The translations under genes and the position numbers were made by a program. Shown here piece by piece: positions 25,999 through 33,670 of a stretch of 64,000 nt of DNA (positions within the stretch are counted from its first letter, which is position 1; every line of letters begins with the position of its first letter). Origin of the DNA: Streptomyces fildesensis. GTDB taxonomy: Bacteria; Actinomycetota; Actinomycetes; Streptomycetales; Streptomycetaceae. The stretch covers positions 248,001 through 312,000 of the forward strand of contig NZ_JAAIKO010000006.1 in assembly GCF_016107395.1 (NCBI RefSeq), read 5' to 3'. The notes under the pieces were generated by a model. The model made no database searches. It saw only the letters and a list, made by a program, of their open reading frames with translations, and was not told where the DNA came from.

Positions 25999-26835
25999 AT
26001 GAAGATCCTGGTCACCGGGGCCTCCGGCCACGTCGGTGGGGAGCTCGTCTCCCAACTCGCCGCGCAGGGGCGTGCGGTGCGCGCCCTGGTGCGCGACCCG
26101 TCGGCGTTCGAGGCGCCGCCGGGCGCGGAGGTGGCCGCGGGAGACCTCAACCGGCCGGAGAGTCTGACGGAGGCTCTGAACGGGGTCGACGCGATGTTCC
26201 TGCTGGGCGGGTTCGCGGACATGCCCGGTGTGCTGGCCGGCGCGCGAGCCGCCGGCGTGCGGCATGTCGTGCTGCTGTCCTCACGTTCCGTCGTGGGCGG
26301 CAACCCGGAGAACGCCGTCGTCGCGATGCACCAGGGCTCCGAAGTGGCGGTGCGCGAATCCGGCCTGGGCTGGACGCTGTTGCGGCCGAGCGGATTCATG
26401 TCCAACACCTTCGAGTGGCAGGGCCAGCTCCGTGCGGGCGACATCGTGCGCGCGCCGTTCGCCGGGGTGCCGATCGCCGCGATCGACCCCCACGACATCG
26501 CCGCGGTCGCCGCGGCCGTGCTGGGCCGTGACGAGCACCACGGCCACAGTCACCCCCTCAGCGGCCCCGCCGCGCAGCGCCCCGTCGAGCGCGCCGAGAT
26601 CCTCGCCAAGGTGCTGGGCCGGCCGCTGCGCTTCGAGGGGCAGCCCGATGACGAGGCACGGGCCGAGATGCTCGGCAACGGGGTTCCGGAGCGCTATGTC
26701 GACGCGTTCTTCCGCTTCTTCGTCGACGGCGAGTTCGACGACACCCCGGTTCTCCCCACGGTCGAGGACCTCACCGGGCGTCCGCCCCGGACCTTCGAGG
26801 ACTGGGCCCGCGCTCACGCCGACGCCTTCCGGTGA
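25999..26835 (+). CDS. NmrA-like NAD(P)-binding reductase/sensor
   Basis: The 278-residue SDR-atypical protein starts MKILVTGASGHVGGELV (Rossmann GxxGxxG), then FLLGGFADMPGVLAGARAAGVRHVVLLSS and GLGWTLLRPSGFMSN, the NmrA/azoreductase-like pattern. The catalytic YxxxK of classical SDRs is absent, as in NmrA and quinone-reductase-2-like members. AAGGAAAGG precedes the ATG. It is monocistronic. Reduction of a quinone or azo compound, or redox sensing, are both possible. Confidence 0.82.
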   Translation: MKILVTGASGHVGGELVSQLAAQGRAVRALVRDPSAFEAPPGAEVAAGDLNRPESLTEALNGVDAMFLLGGFADMPGVLAGARAAGVRHVVLLSSRSVVGGNPENAVVAMHQGSEVAVRESGLGWTLLRPSGFMSNTFEWQGQLRAGDIVRAPFAGVPIAAIDPHDIAAVAAAVLGRDEHHGHSHPLSGPAAQRPVERAEILAKVLGRPLRFEGQPDDEARAEMLGNGVPERYVDAFFRFFVDGEFDDTPVLPTVEDLTGRPPRTFEDWARAHADAFR

Positions 26836-27026
26836 GGTACGAAACGCTCGGTCACCGTACCGGTCCGCCGCGTCGGACGAGGGTCGCCGGCTGCGGCGTG
26901 ATCACGCACCGAGGCGGTCGTATAAGCGGGCCGCAGGTGGGGTAGAACGGTGGCGGACATCCTGATCCGGGGTGTCCGCGGCGCCCGTTGCGGGCGGCAC
27001 TGTCACGGACGAAGGATGCAAAAACG

Positions 27027-27230
27027 ATGGCCAGCGGCACGGTGAAGTGGTTCAACTCGGAAAAGGGCTTCGGGTTCATCGCCCAGGACGGCGGCGGCGC
27101 CGACGTCTTCGCCCACTACTCCAACATCTCGGGCACCGGCTATCGCGAGCTCGCGGAGGGCGAGCATGTGACCTTCGATGTCACGCAGGGCCAGAAGGGA
27201 CCGCAGGCGGAGAACATCGTCCGCGGCTGA
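27027..27230 (+). CDS. Cold-shock domain protein
   Basis: The 67-residue protein is a complete CspA-type OB fold: [20 protein letters not shown] contains RNP1 (KGFGFI) and DVFAHYSNI contains RNP2 (VFAHY). It binds single-stranded RNA/DNA as an RNA chaperone. GAAGGA lies about 10 nt before the ATG. An upstream in-frame extension is possible but unlikely because the fold starts at MASGTV. A strong terminator follows. Confidence 0.95.
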   Translation: MASGTVKWFNSEKGFGFIAQDGGGADVFAHYSNISGTGYRELAEGEHVTFDVTQGQKGPQAENIVRG

Positions 27231-27242
27231 CACCCCGGGTGC

Positions 27243-27280
27243 GGGAAGAGACCGGCGCCCCGCCGGCCCGGTCTCTTCCC
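27243..27280 (+). terminator. Terminator after the cold-shock gene
   Basis: A 13-bp perfect stem (27243-27255 with 27268-27280; GGGAAGAGACCGG) lies 12 bp after the stop. Confidence 0.8.
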
Positions 27281-27409
27281 GGAACCCCGCTCTCTCCCGC
27301 AGGCCGTCCCGGGCCGCGGACGAGACGTGGGCCACATCCCTGGCGTGGATGTCACATCGCGAGTGGCCGGGCCGCTCTCAGATGGTGACCACGACACAGG
27401 GAGCACCCA

Positions 27410-28075
27410 GTGAAACTCACCATCTTCGCCGCGACCGGCGGGATCGGCCGGCAGATCCTCGACCAGGCCGTCGGGGCGGGCCATGACGTCACCGCGGTCG
27501 TGCGGAACCCGGCCAAGGTATCCGGACCGATACGCATCGTCACCGCCGACCTGGCCTCCGCCGATCCGGAGACACTCCAGTCCGCGATCTCCGGCGCGGA
27601 CGCCGTTCTGTCCGGTCTCGGTGCCCGCTCGAAGTCCGAGGCGGGCGTGGCCTGGCAGGGGACGCGGGCCATGGTGCAGGCGATGCGGGCGACGGATGTC
27701 CGGCGCATCGTCGTCGTCAGCGCGGCCCCGATCGGCACAGTGGCCTCGCCCGGCGTTCCGAACCCGCCGAAGCACGATCCCGGCGACGGATTCCTCATGC
27801 GTCATGTGTTCGGCCCGCTGGTGAAGGCCGCACTGCGGGACCACTACGCCGACCTCGCGCGGATGGAGGACATCCTGCGCGGGAGCACCCTGGACTGGAC
27901 CGTGGTCCGGCCCCCGAAGCTGACCGACAAGGCCCTGACCGGGACCTACCGCACCGCGTACGAACAGAACGTACGAGGCGGTTGGTCGGTATCGCGCGCC
28001 GACGTCGCCCATTGCATGCTCGACGTCCTCGAGCGCCCCGAGACGGTCGGCCGGGCGATCGGCATCGCCGGCTGA
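27410..28075 (+). CDS. NAD(P)H-binding NmrA/flavin-reductase-like protein
   Basis: The 221-residue protein starts at GTG (VKLTIFAATGGIGRQILDQA, Rossmann GxxGxxG). TAVVRNPAKV, RRIVVVSAAP and LDWTVVRPPKLTD place it with the NAD(P)H-binding BLVRB/YwnB group. It is shorter than the other NmrA-like protein in the window and not a recent duplicate. The insert PPKHDPGDGFLMRHVFGPLVKAALRDHYADL is usual for this subgroup. It converges on the alpha/beta hydrolase. Confidence 0.8.
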   Translation: MKLTIFAATGGIGRQILDQAVGAGHDVTAVVRNPAKVSGPIRIVTADLASADPETLQSAISGADAVLSGLGARSKSEAGVAWQGTRAMVQAMRATDVRRIVVVSAAPIGTVASPGVPNPPKHDPGDGFLMRHVFGPLVKAALRDHYADLARMEDILRGSTLDWTVVRPPKLTDKALTGTYRTAYEQNVRGGWSVSRADVAHCMLDVLERPETVGRAIGIAG

Positions 28076-28140
28076 GTCCGAGAGCCGACAGGGCCGGTGA
28101 CGTGACCGGCCATCGGCGACCGGCGAAGAACCCGGCGGAG

Positions 28141-28167
28141 AGCCCGGCCCGCACGGGGGGCCGGGCT
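28141..28167. terminator. Bidirectional terminator hairpin
   Basis: AGCCCGGCC (28141-28149) pairs with GGCCGGGCT (28159-28167), between convergent genes ending at 28075 and 28194. Confidence 0.65.
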
Positions 28168-28193
28168 CCTCGTCGTGCGGGACGACCCGTGGT

Positions 28194-29207
28194 TCAGCGT
28201 GGGGCGAGGGTCGTCCCGAGCCGCTCGGTGGTGTTCCCGTACGGCAGATCGGAGAGCGACAGGTCGGTGCAGAACCGGGTGACGAGGTCGGCGAAGTCCG
28301 CGATGCGCTCGACGGGCGCCAGGTGATCGGTCTCCTTGATGGTGGTGAACCACGCCGCGGGCAGCTGGGCGGCCACCTCGCGGCCCATCTCGGGCGTGGT
28401 CAGCGTGTCGTACTCACCGGTGACCACCAGGCTGGGGATGGCGGGCGACGGTTCGGGGCGGTACCACTCGTGGCGCATCAACCGGGTGTTGTGCTCGGCG
28501 GACTTGCGCAGCTCCTCGGGGCTCTGGCCGACGATCTGCTGGTAGACCAGCCGGGAGACGGCGGCGTGCTTGCGGACATGGCCGGTGCCCGGAGGGGACA
28601 TGAAGCGGTCCGCGAGTTCGCGCGCGATCGGCTCCGTCTCACCGCGTTCGATCATGACGGACCAGCGCTCCATCGCCTCGGCGTAGCCGGCGGGGATACG
28701 GGTGGTCATGCCGACCAGCAGGAGGCGCTTGACGAGTGCGGGGTAGTGCTGGGCGAAACGCAGACCGATGGCCCCGCCGTAGCAGGCGGCGACGAGGTTG
28801 ATGCGGGGCAGGCCGAGCTCCTCGACGAGGTGGCGGACGGCCGCCGCCAGGAAGTCGACCCCGTACTTGGCGGGCAGGAAATCGGCGGTGCCGTAGCCGG
28901 GGAGGTCGACGGTGATCACCTGGCCCAGCGGGGCCAGCCACTTCTCGTGGCGCACCCAGGAGTTGCGGTCCTGGGACGATCCGCCGAGAACCAGGACCGG
29001 CTCGGTGCGGGGGGTGCCCTGGCGCACGATGCGGCAGGTGAAGCGGAAGCCGTCGAAGGTCAGATCCCGCTCCTCCACCCGGACGGGTGGGGTCGTCCCC
29101 TGGTCTCCCAGGACTCCGTGGGCCGCCTGGGCCTGTCCGGGGAGGGTGGCGGTGGCGCCGAGCCGGTCCGCCCCACGGTCCTGGGGAGGTGCGGTGTCGG
29201 TGGACAT
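28194..29207 (-). CDS. Alpha/beta hydrolase with a cysteine nucleophile
   Basis: The 337-residue protein is an alpha/beta-hydrolase fold enzyme: VLVLGGSSQDRNSW (oxyanion-loop region), VITVDLPGYGTAD, NLVAACYGGAIGLRFAQHYP (nucleophile elbow), TGEYDTLTTP (acid Asp) and KETDHLAPVER (His). The nucleophile is Cys (C142, TGC codon) where Ser is usual, as in dienelactone hydrolases and PHA synthases. The first 45 residues are unstructured, with no signal peptide. TGGAG precedes the ATG. Thioester- or acyl-transfer chemistry is therefore as likely as plain ester hydrolysis; the substrate is unknown. Confidence 0.82.
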   Translation of the reverse strand: MSTDTAPPQDRGADRLGATATLPGQAQAAHGVLGDQGTTPPVRVEERDLTFDGFRFTCRIVRQGTPRTEPVLVLGGSSQDRNSWVRHEKWLAPLGQVITVDLPGYGTADFLPAKYGVDFLAAAVRHLVEELGLPRINLVAACYGGAIGLRFAQHYPALVKRLLLVGMTTRIPAGYAEAMERWSVMIERGETEPIARELADRFMSPPGTGHVRKHAAVSRLVYQQIVGQSPEELRKSAEHNTRLMRHEWYRPEPSPAIPSLVVTGEYDTLTTPEMGREVAAQLPAAWFTTIKETDHLAPVERIADFADLVTRFCTDLSLSDLPYGNTTERLGTTLAPR

Positions 29208-29696
29208 GAAGGGCTCCAGAATTCAGGGAGGGCGGTGTGACGCCGTCCCCGGCCGCGGCGGGCGGGAACGGCGTCCGGACCGTTCCGCCTGTATGACGTG
29301 ACCCGGGAGGAGTCGGCGGACAGCCCGGTGACGAAGAGCGAACGCCCAGCGCCCGCCGTGCGCTGCGTCCACGCACAAGGGGCCGATCGCCGCTTCGATC
29401 ACCAATAGGTGTTCGTTGCAGTCTGTTTGCCCGGATTGGTCGGAACACCCTTTGCGGGGTTGATTCACCTGTTCAGGTGATGGGAGACGTCACTCTGGGT
29501 GAACGTTCCGAGGAGCTCTGCTGACGTTCGTCACACGAAGGAGCCATCTGCCGCGGCACTCCGTACAGGAGCTCGCGTTGAACCTCCGACCCGTTGAGGC
29601 GCCGGGCCGCGCACGCTCCCAACAGGGTCCGGGGCCCGGCGGGTTGGACGTACCGTTCTCCCAAGGTCGCTTTCGCAGCTCGCACGGGGGAATCTC
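29208..29696. other. Intergenic region between divergent alpha/beta hydrolase and VWA genes
   Basis: This 489-bp region includes a palindrome TCACCTG-TT-CAGGTGA at 29465-29480 and a locally AT-richer stretch (29400-29465) that probably holds the VWA promoter. No ORF here has convincing codon bias or a start signal. Confidence 0.5.
29465..29480. promoter_or_regulatory. 16-bp palindrome upstream of the VWA gene
   Basis: TCACCTG and CAGGTGA are 7-bp perfect arms around TT. It lies about 220 bp upstream of the VWA start. It could be an operator; no partner is identified. Confidence 0.35.
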
Positions 29697-30452
29697 ATGG
29701 CCATCGACTACGTCAAGCGTCCCGCCGCCCCCAGCCCGGCGATCGATCTCGTGAAGGTGCGGGCCAGTGCGCCCCGGCTCGTCGATCTGTACAAGTCGGC
29801 CCGGGTCTCGCTGGAGAAGGCCGGGATGGCCGGTCAGCGCGCCGCGGTCTATCTGGTCCTGGACCGCTCGGGGAGCATGCGCCGTTACTACAAGAACGGC
29901 ACCGTCCAGCATCTCGCCGAGCAGGCGCTCGGCCTGGCCGCGAACCTCGACGACGACGGTGTCGTGCCGGTGGTCTTCTTCTCGACGGAGGTCGACGGTG
30001 TCGCGGACCTCGGCCTGACCGACTACGAGGGCCGGATCGGCGCCCTGCACGCGGGCTTCGGCCGCATGGGCCGCACCAACTACCACCTGGCCATGCAGGC
30101 GGTCATCGACCATTACGCCGACTCGGGCGCCACCGATCCGGCCTTCGTCATCTTCCAGACCGACGGCAGCCCCAGTTCCAGGACCGCCGCCGAGCATGTC
30201 CTGTGCACCGCCGCCCGGTTGCCGATCTTCTGGCAGTTCGTGGCCTTCGGGAACCCCGACGACCGTCAGTTCGACTTCCTCCGCAAGCTCGACGACCTGC
30301 CGGTACCGGCCAAGCGCGTGGTCGACAACGCGGGGTTCTTCCCCGCGGGAGACGATCCGCGCGCCCTGTCCGATGCCGAGCTCTATCAGCGGCTCACGCA
30401 GGAGTTCGGTTCCTGGATCACCGCCGCCACCGCCGCGGGCATCATCCGCTGA
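29697..30452 (+). CDS. VWA-domain (TerF-like) protein
   Basis: The 251-residue protein is essentially one von Willebrand A domain: VYLVLDRSGSMRRYYKNG gives the DxSxS MIDAS metal site near residue 56, with FGRMGRTNYHLAMQAV (the conserved Thr) and FVIFQTDGSPSSR (the distal Asp). Its overall form (LVKVRASAPRLVDLYKSARVSLEKAG at the front) resembles the TerF/tellurium-resistance VWA family common in Streptomyces. No TerD gene is adjacent. GGGGGA precedes the ATG. It probably mediates metal-dependent protein interaction in stress response. Confidence 0.85.
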   Translation: MAIDYVKRPAAPSPAIDLVKVRASAPRLVDLYKSARVSLEKAGMAGQRAAVYLVLDRSGSMRRYYKNGTVQHLAEQALGLAANLDDDGVVPVVFFSTEVDGVADLGLTDYEGRIGALHAGFGRMGRTNYHLAMQAVIDHYADSGATDPAFVIFQTDGSPSSRTAAEHVLCTAARLPIFWQFVAFGNPDDRQFDFLRKLDDLPVPAKRVVDNAGFFPAGDDPRALSDAELYQRLTQEFGSWITAATAAGIIR

Positions 30453-30500
30453 CCCTCGTGTCCCGAAGCAACAGGCCGGGCGCGCTCACCTCGGCGCCGC

Positions 30501-31568
30501 TCACGCGTCGTCCCAGCGGAACAGCCGCACCGCCAGCAGGGTGAGCACCGCGGTGAAGAGCAGCAGCCCGCCGATCGTCGGCAGCGCGTCGCCCCAGCCG
30601 CCGCCCCTGGTCAGCACGTTCTGCATGGCCGTGGACAGATGGTGCAGCGGCAGCACCGTCGAGATCGTCTTGAGCCAGCCGGGAGCGCTGTCCAGCGGGA
30701 AGAAAGATCCGGACAGGAACGCCATCGGCAGCACGATCAACTGTGCGGCCGCCGTGGCCGTCTGCTCGGTCTTCGCCCAGGATCCGACGAGCAGGCCGAT
30801 CGACATGAACGCCAGCGACCCGGACAGCACCAGCGGCAGCGCGATCCACCACTGTCCGGTGAGTTTCAGCCCGTAGTACGGCAACGTCGCCACCCCGAGG
30901 AACACGGCCGTCTGCAGCAGCGCCACCAGGAGCGTCACCGCGACCGGGGCGGCGACCACGGCGGGCAGCCGCACCGGAGCCAGCCGCAGCCGGCGCAGGA
31001 TGAACTTCTTGCGCCACACCACCAGGGTCAGCGCGGCCGTGAACGTGCCGGAGGTGGCGATGGCCCAGCCCAGCAGGCCCGGGGTGAGGTACTGGATCGG
31101 CTTGGTCGACAGATCCTCGACCTGGGACGCCTGCAGGACGTACGTGGGCGGAGCGTGGCTCGCGTCCTGGTTGGCCTGCTGGACGATGCCGTTGACGACA
31201 CCCTGCACGGTCGCGGCGCGGGTGGCGTCGGCGACGGAGTAGCGGAGCACCAGCCGGCCGTCGGGGCCCTGGCTGACCAGTCCGTCGTCGTCGCCGTTCC
31301 TGACCTTCTCGAGGGCGTCCGCCTGGTCGTCGTCCCGGACCAGCGTCACCTCCTCGTTCAGCTGCGCGCGTTGGTCCGGCGTCATGGAGTCGAAGAGGAC
31401 GACCGGGCCGTTCTGCAGCAGCGTGATGTGGGGTGCGGAGGCGCCCTTGAACAACGAGCCGAACAGCAGCAGGAACAGCAGCGGGAACAGGACCGTGAAG
31501 AACACCGCGGCGCGGTCGCGGCTCCAGCCCAGCAGTTGGGCCCTGGCGAGGGAGCGGAAGGCGGTCAT
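30501..31568 (-). CDS. ABC-2 type exporter permease
   Basis: The 355-residue integral membrane protein has one N-terminal helix (AAVFFTVLFPLLFLLLFGSLF, about 19-39), an extracytoplasmic loop of about 130 residues, and five or six C-terminal helices, the ABC2_membrane topology. Its ATG overlaps the stop of the ATPase gene (ATGA, 31565-31568), so the two form one transporter. It is likely a drug, lipid or antibiotic exporter of the DrrA/B type. Confidence 0.88.
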   Translation of the reverse strand: MTAFRSLARAQLLGWSRDRAAVFFTVLFPLLFLLLFGSLFKGASAPHITLLQNGPVVLFDSMTPDQRAQLNEEVTLVRDDDQADALEKVRNGDDDGLVSQGPDGRLVLRYSVADATRAATVQGVVNGIVQQANQDASHAPPTYVLQASQVEDLSTKPIQYLTPGLLGWAIATSGTFTAALTLVVWRKKFILRRLRLAPVRLPAVVAAPVAVTLLVALLQTAVFLGVATLPYYGLKLTGQWWIALPLVLSGSLAFMSIGLLVGSWAKTEQTATAAAQLIVLPMAFLSGSFFPLDSAPGWLKTISTVLPLHHLSTAMQNVLTRGGGWGDALPTIGGLLLFTAVLTLLAVRLFRWDDA

Positions 31569-32479
31569 GCGCGGTACTCCCGTCCGGTGAGCTGCAGGAA
31601 CACATCCTCCAAGGTGGCCCCGCGCACCTCCAGGCCGCGTAGCGCGTCCTGCTCCGCGAGCAGGGCGAGCACCGGGGCCGGGGTGCGGGTGGCGATCGTC
31701 AGGGTGACGCCGTCGTCGGCGACGTCGGCGCGCGTTCCGGACCCGGCCAGCAGCTCACGTGCCCGGTCGGCGGTGAGCCGGCCGGACTCCACGGTCAGCC
31801 GGGTCGGTGCGTCCAGCTCCCTGACCAGGGTGGCCGGCGGATCGGTCTTCAGGATCCGTCCGTGGTCCATCACCGCGACCCGGTCGCACAGGATCTCGGC
31901 CTCGTCCAGGTAGTGGGTGGTCAGCACGACGGTCCGGCCCTCGGCGTTGATCTCCCGCAGCAGATCCCACAGATTGCGGCGGGCCTGCGGGTCGAGACCC
32001 GTGGTCGGCTCGTCGAGGAACAGCAGCTCCGGGTCGTGGACCAGGGCGCAGGCGATGGCCAGGCGCTGCCCCTGGCCGCCGGACAGCTTCTCGGCCGCGG
32101 TGCCCGCCGAGTCGGCGAGTCCGACCCGGGCCAGCATCGCGTCCGCCCGCGCCGCTCCGACCCCGTACAGCGAGCCGAACGTGACGATCTGCTCGCGCGC
32201 GGTCAGCCGTTCGAAGAACGCGGACGCCTGCAGCTGCACCCCGATCCGCGGCAGCAGCGCGGAGTTGCGCGGCCAGGGGCTCAGTCCCAGCACCCGTGCA
32301 CTGCCCTCGTCCGGCTTGCGCAGCCCCTCCAGGATCTCGAGGGTCGTGGTCTTCCCGGCCCCGTTGGGCCCGAGCACCCCGAAGAACTCCCCGGACTTCA
32401 CCTCCAGGTCGACGCCGTCGACGGCCTGGACGTCCCCGTACCGCTTGCGCAGCCCTTCGGCCGCGATCGCTGCAGTCAT
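31565..32479 (-). CDS. ABC exporter ATPase (DrrA-like)
   Basis: The 304-residue ATPase has Walker A GVLGPNGAGKTTT, signature LSGGQGQRLAIACAL, Walker B LLFLDEPTTGLDPQ and the H-loop TTHYLDEAE. The C-terminal extension of about 80 residues (LTVESGRLTADRARELL...GREYRA) is the type seen in DrrA-like drug exporters (DUF4162). The start is ATG at 32479 with AAGG upstream; a GTG at 32485 is also in frame. It is the first gene of the pair with the permease. Confidence 0.92.
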   Translation of the reverse strand: MTAAIAAEGLRKRYGDVQAVDGVDLEVKSGEFFGVLGPNGAGKTTTLEILEGLRKPDEGSARVLGLSPWPRNSALLPRIGVQLQASAFFERLTAREQIVTFGSLYGVGAARADAMLARVGLADSAGTAAEKLSGGQGQRLAIACALVHDPELLFLDEPTTGLDPQARRNLWDLLREINAEGRTVVLTTHYLDEAEILCDRVAVMDHGRILKTDPPATLVRELDAPTRLTVESGRLTADRARELLAGSGTRADVADDGVTLTIATRTPAPVLALLAEQDALRGLEVRGATLEDVFLQLTGREYRA

Positions 32480-32701
32480 GGGCACACCTTAGGGGCGGTA
32501 TTCGGCCCCACCGGGCTCGATCGCCTGTTCCCGTCCCACCGGTTCCGAAGCGGAACAGGAGCGTCCGGGGCAAGCGGGGGGAGTGCGGAGGCGGTGGATC
32601 GCGCCGGGGTGGGCAGGCGCAGGGCAGGCGTGAAATGGCCGGGAGGCGCTGGGTGGTGGGGTCGCCGGTCCCAGGAGGAAGGCTGACGAGGGTGATTCTC
32701 G

Positions 32702-33088
32702 ATGATGGTTGAGCGGTTCTTGAAGGTCTCCGTCGCGAAGGGCGGCGTCGCGGAGGCGCGGGCCTGGGCCTGTGCACAGCTGGAGGGGTTCAGCTGGCCC
32801 GCGCACTGGCGGCCGGACTACAACGTGGTCGCCCTGTTGGTGTCGGAGCTGGTGACGAACGCGGTGCGGCACGCCTCCGGCGCCGTGGGCCTGCGGCTGA
32901 TGTGGGACGAGCGGCGGCTGCGGATCGCCGTGGACGACTCCTCCACGGTCCTGCCCGTGGTGCGACCGGCGCGGCCGGACCTGCCCGGCGGGCACGGTCT
33001 GAACCTGGTGCAACGGCTGTCCGGCGGCTGGGGTGTGGTCCCGCGGGCCGGAGGCAAGCGGGTGTGGGCCGATCTGGTCCCGGGCTAG
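32702..33088 (+). CDS. HATPase_c anti-sigma-factor-like ATP-binding protein
   Basis: The 128-residue protein is a stand-alone GHKL ATPase domain of the RsbW/SpoIIAB-like type abundant in Streptomyces. The N-box is LLVSELVTNAVRHAS, the G1 box VDDSS, and the G2 box GGHGLNLVQRLSGGWGV. There is no kinase dimerisation domain or membrane segment. Such proteins may phosphorylate anti-anti-sigma factors or bind sigma factors, but there is no partner gene here. Two adjacent ATGs (32702, 32705) are possible starts. Confidence 0.85.
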   Translation: MMVERFLKVSVAKGGVAEARAWACAQLEGFSWPAHWRPDYNVVALLVSELVTNAVRHASGAVGLRLMWDERRLRIAVDDSSTVLPVVRPARPDLPGGHGLNLVQRLSGGWGVVPRAGGKRVWADLVPG

Positions 33089-33324
33089 GCCGCCGTATCC
33101 CTGATAGCAGCGACGCGCTTCCGTACACTTGGTCCAGCTGTGGGCCCGGGCTCCCTCCGGGCCCATCAGTATGTCCGCCCGCTGCTGTCCGCCCGCTGCT
33201 GTCCGCCCACCGGTGTCCGCCGCCCGGGTGGTCCGCGTCCCTCGATTGGCCTGCCGGTGTGGCGCGACCGCGGCATCCGGGTCATGATCGGCTCGGTAGC
33301 CCCTGCTGTGAGGAGCGGATGGTC

Positions 33325-33573
33325 ATGTCGGAGCGCAGCCGTCGCCAAGGAGCCGTAGAGGCCCCCTCCAGCCTGCCCATGGGCCACCCGCTCGGCGAGG
33401 TCGGCGACGAGTGGCTGCCCGGCGCCCCCACCCGGCCCCGCGAGGACGGCGACCGGACGGCCCCGCCCACCGGGAAGCACACCCCGTCCCGCAACCTCGC
33501 GTACGGCGACTACTGGGTCGAGAAGGACGGTGCCGACGGCGGCAGCGGCCGCAACGGCGAACGGAACGCCTGA
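33325..33573 (+). CDS. Small hypothetical protein, 82 aa
   Basis: An ATG with AGGAG nine nt upstream opens an 82-residue frame with strong actinomycete codon bias. The product (MSERSRRQGAVEAP..., HPLGEVGDEWLPGAP, SRNLAYGDYWVEKDG) is Pro/Gly/charged-rich and lacks membrane or enzyme motifs. Its last codons merge into a tandem 18-bp repeat. An ATG six bases upstream (33319) is too close to the Shine-Dalgarno. Function unknown. Confidence 0.6.
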   Translation: MSERSRRQGAVEAPSSLPMGHPLGEVGDEWLPGAPTRPREDGDRTAPPTGKHTPSRNLAYGDYWVEKDGADGGSGRNGERNA

Positions 33574-33651
33574 CCGCTGCGGAACGCCTGGCCGTTGCGG
33601 AAGGCCCGGCCATGGCGGAACGCCCGAGCACTGCGGAGCGGACGCCGGTGA
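33562..33651. repeat. Tandem 18-bp imperfect repeat, about 4.5 copies
   Basis: Units starting CGGAACGCC recur at 33562, 33580, 33598, 33616 and, degenerate, at 33634. The first unit includes the stop of the small ORF. The 18-bp period keeps a reading frame, but no start signal makes it a gene. It lies between convergent genes. Confidence 0.65.
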
Positions 33652-33670
33652 GCCCCGGGCCACTCGCGGC

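Noticed and set aside
33562..33651. Repeats as a CRISPR array
   Set aside because: Units are 18 bp, contiguous and imperfect with no unique spacers, and no cas genes are present.
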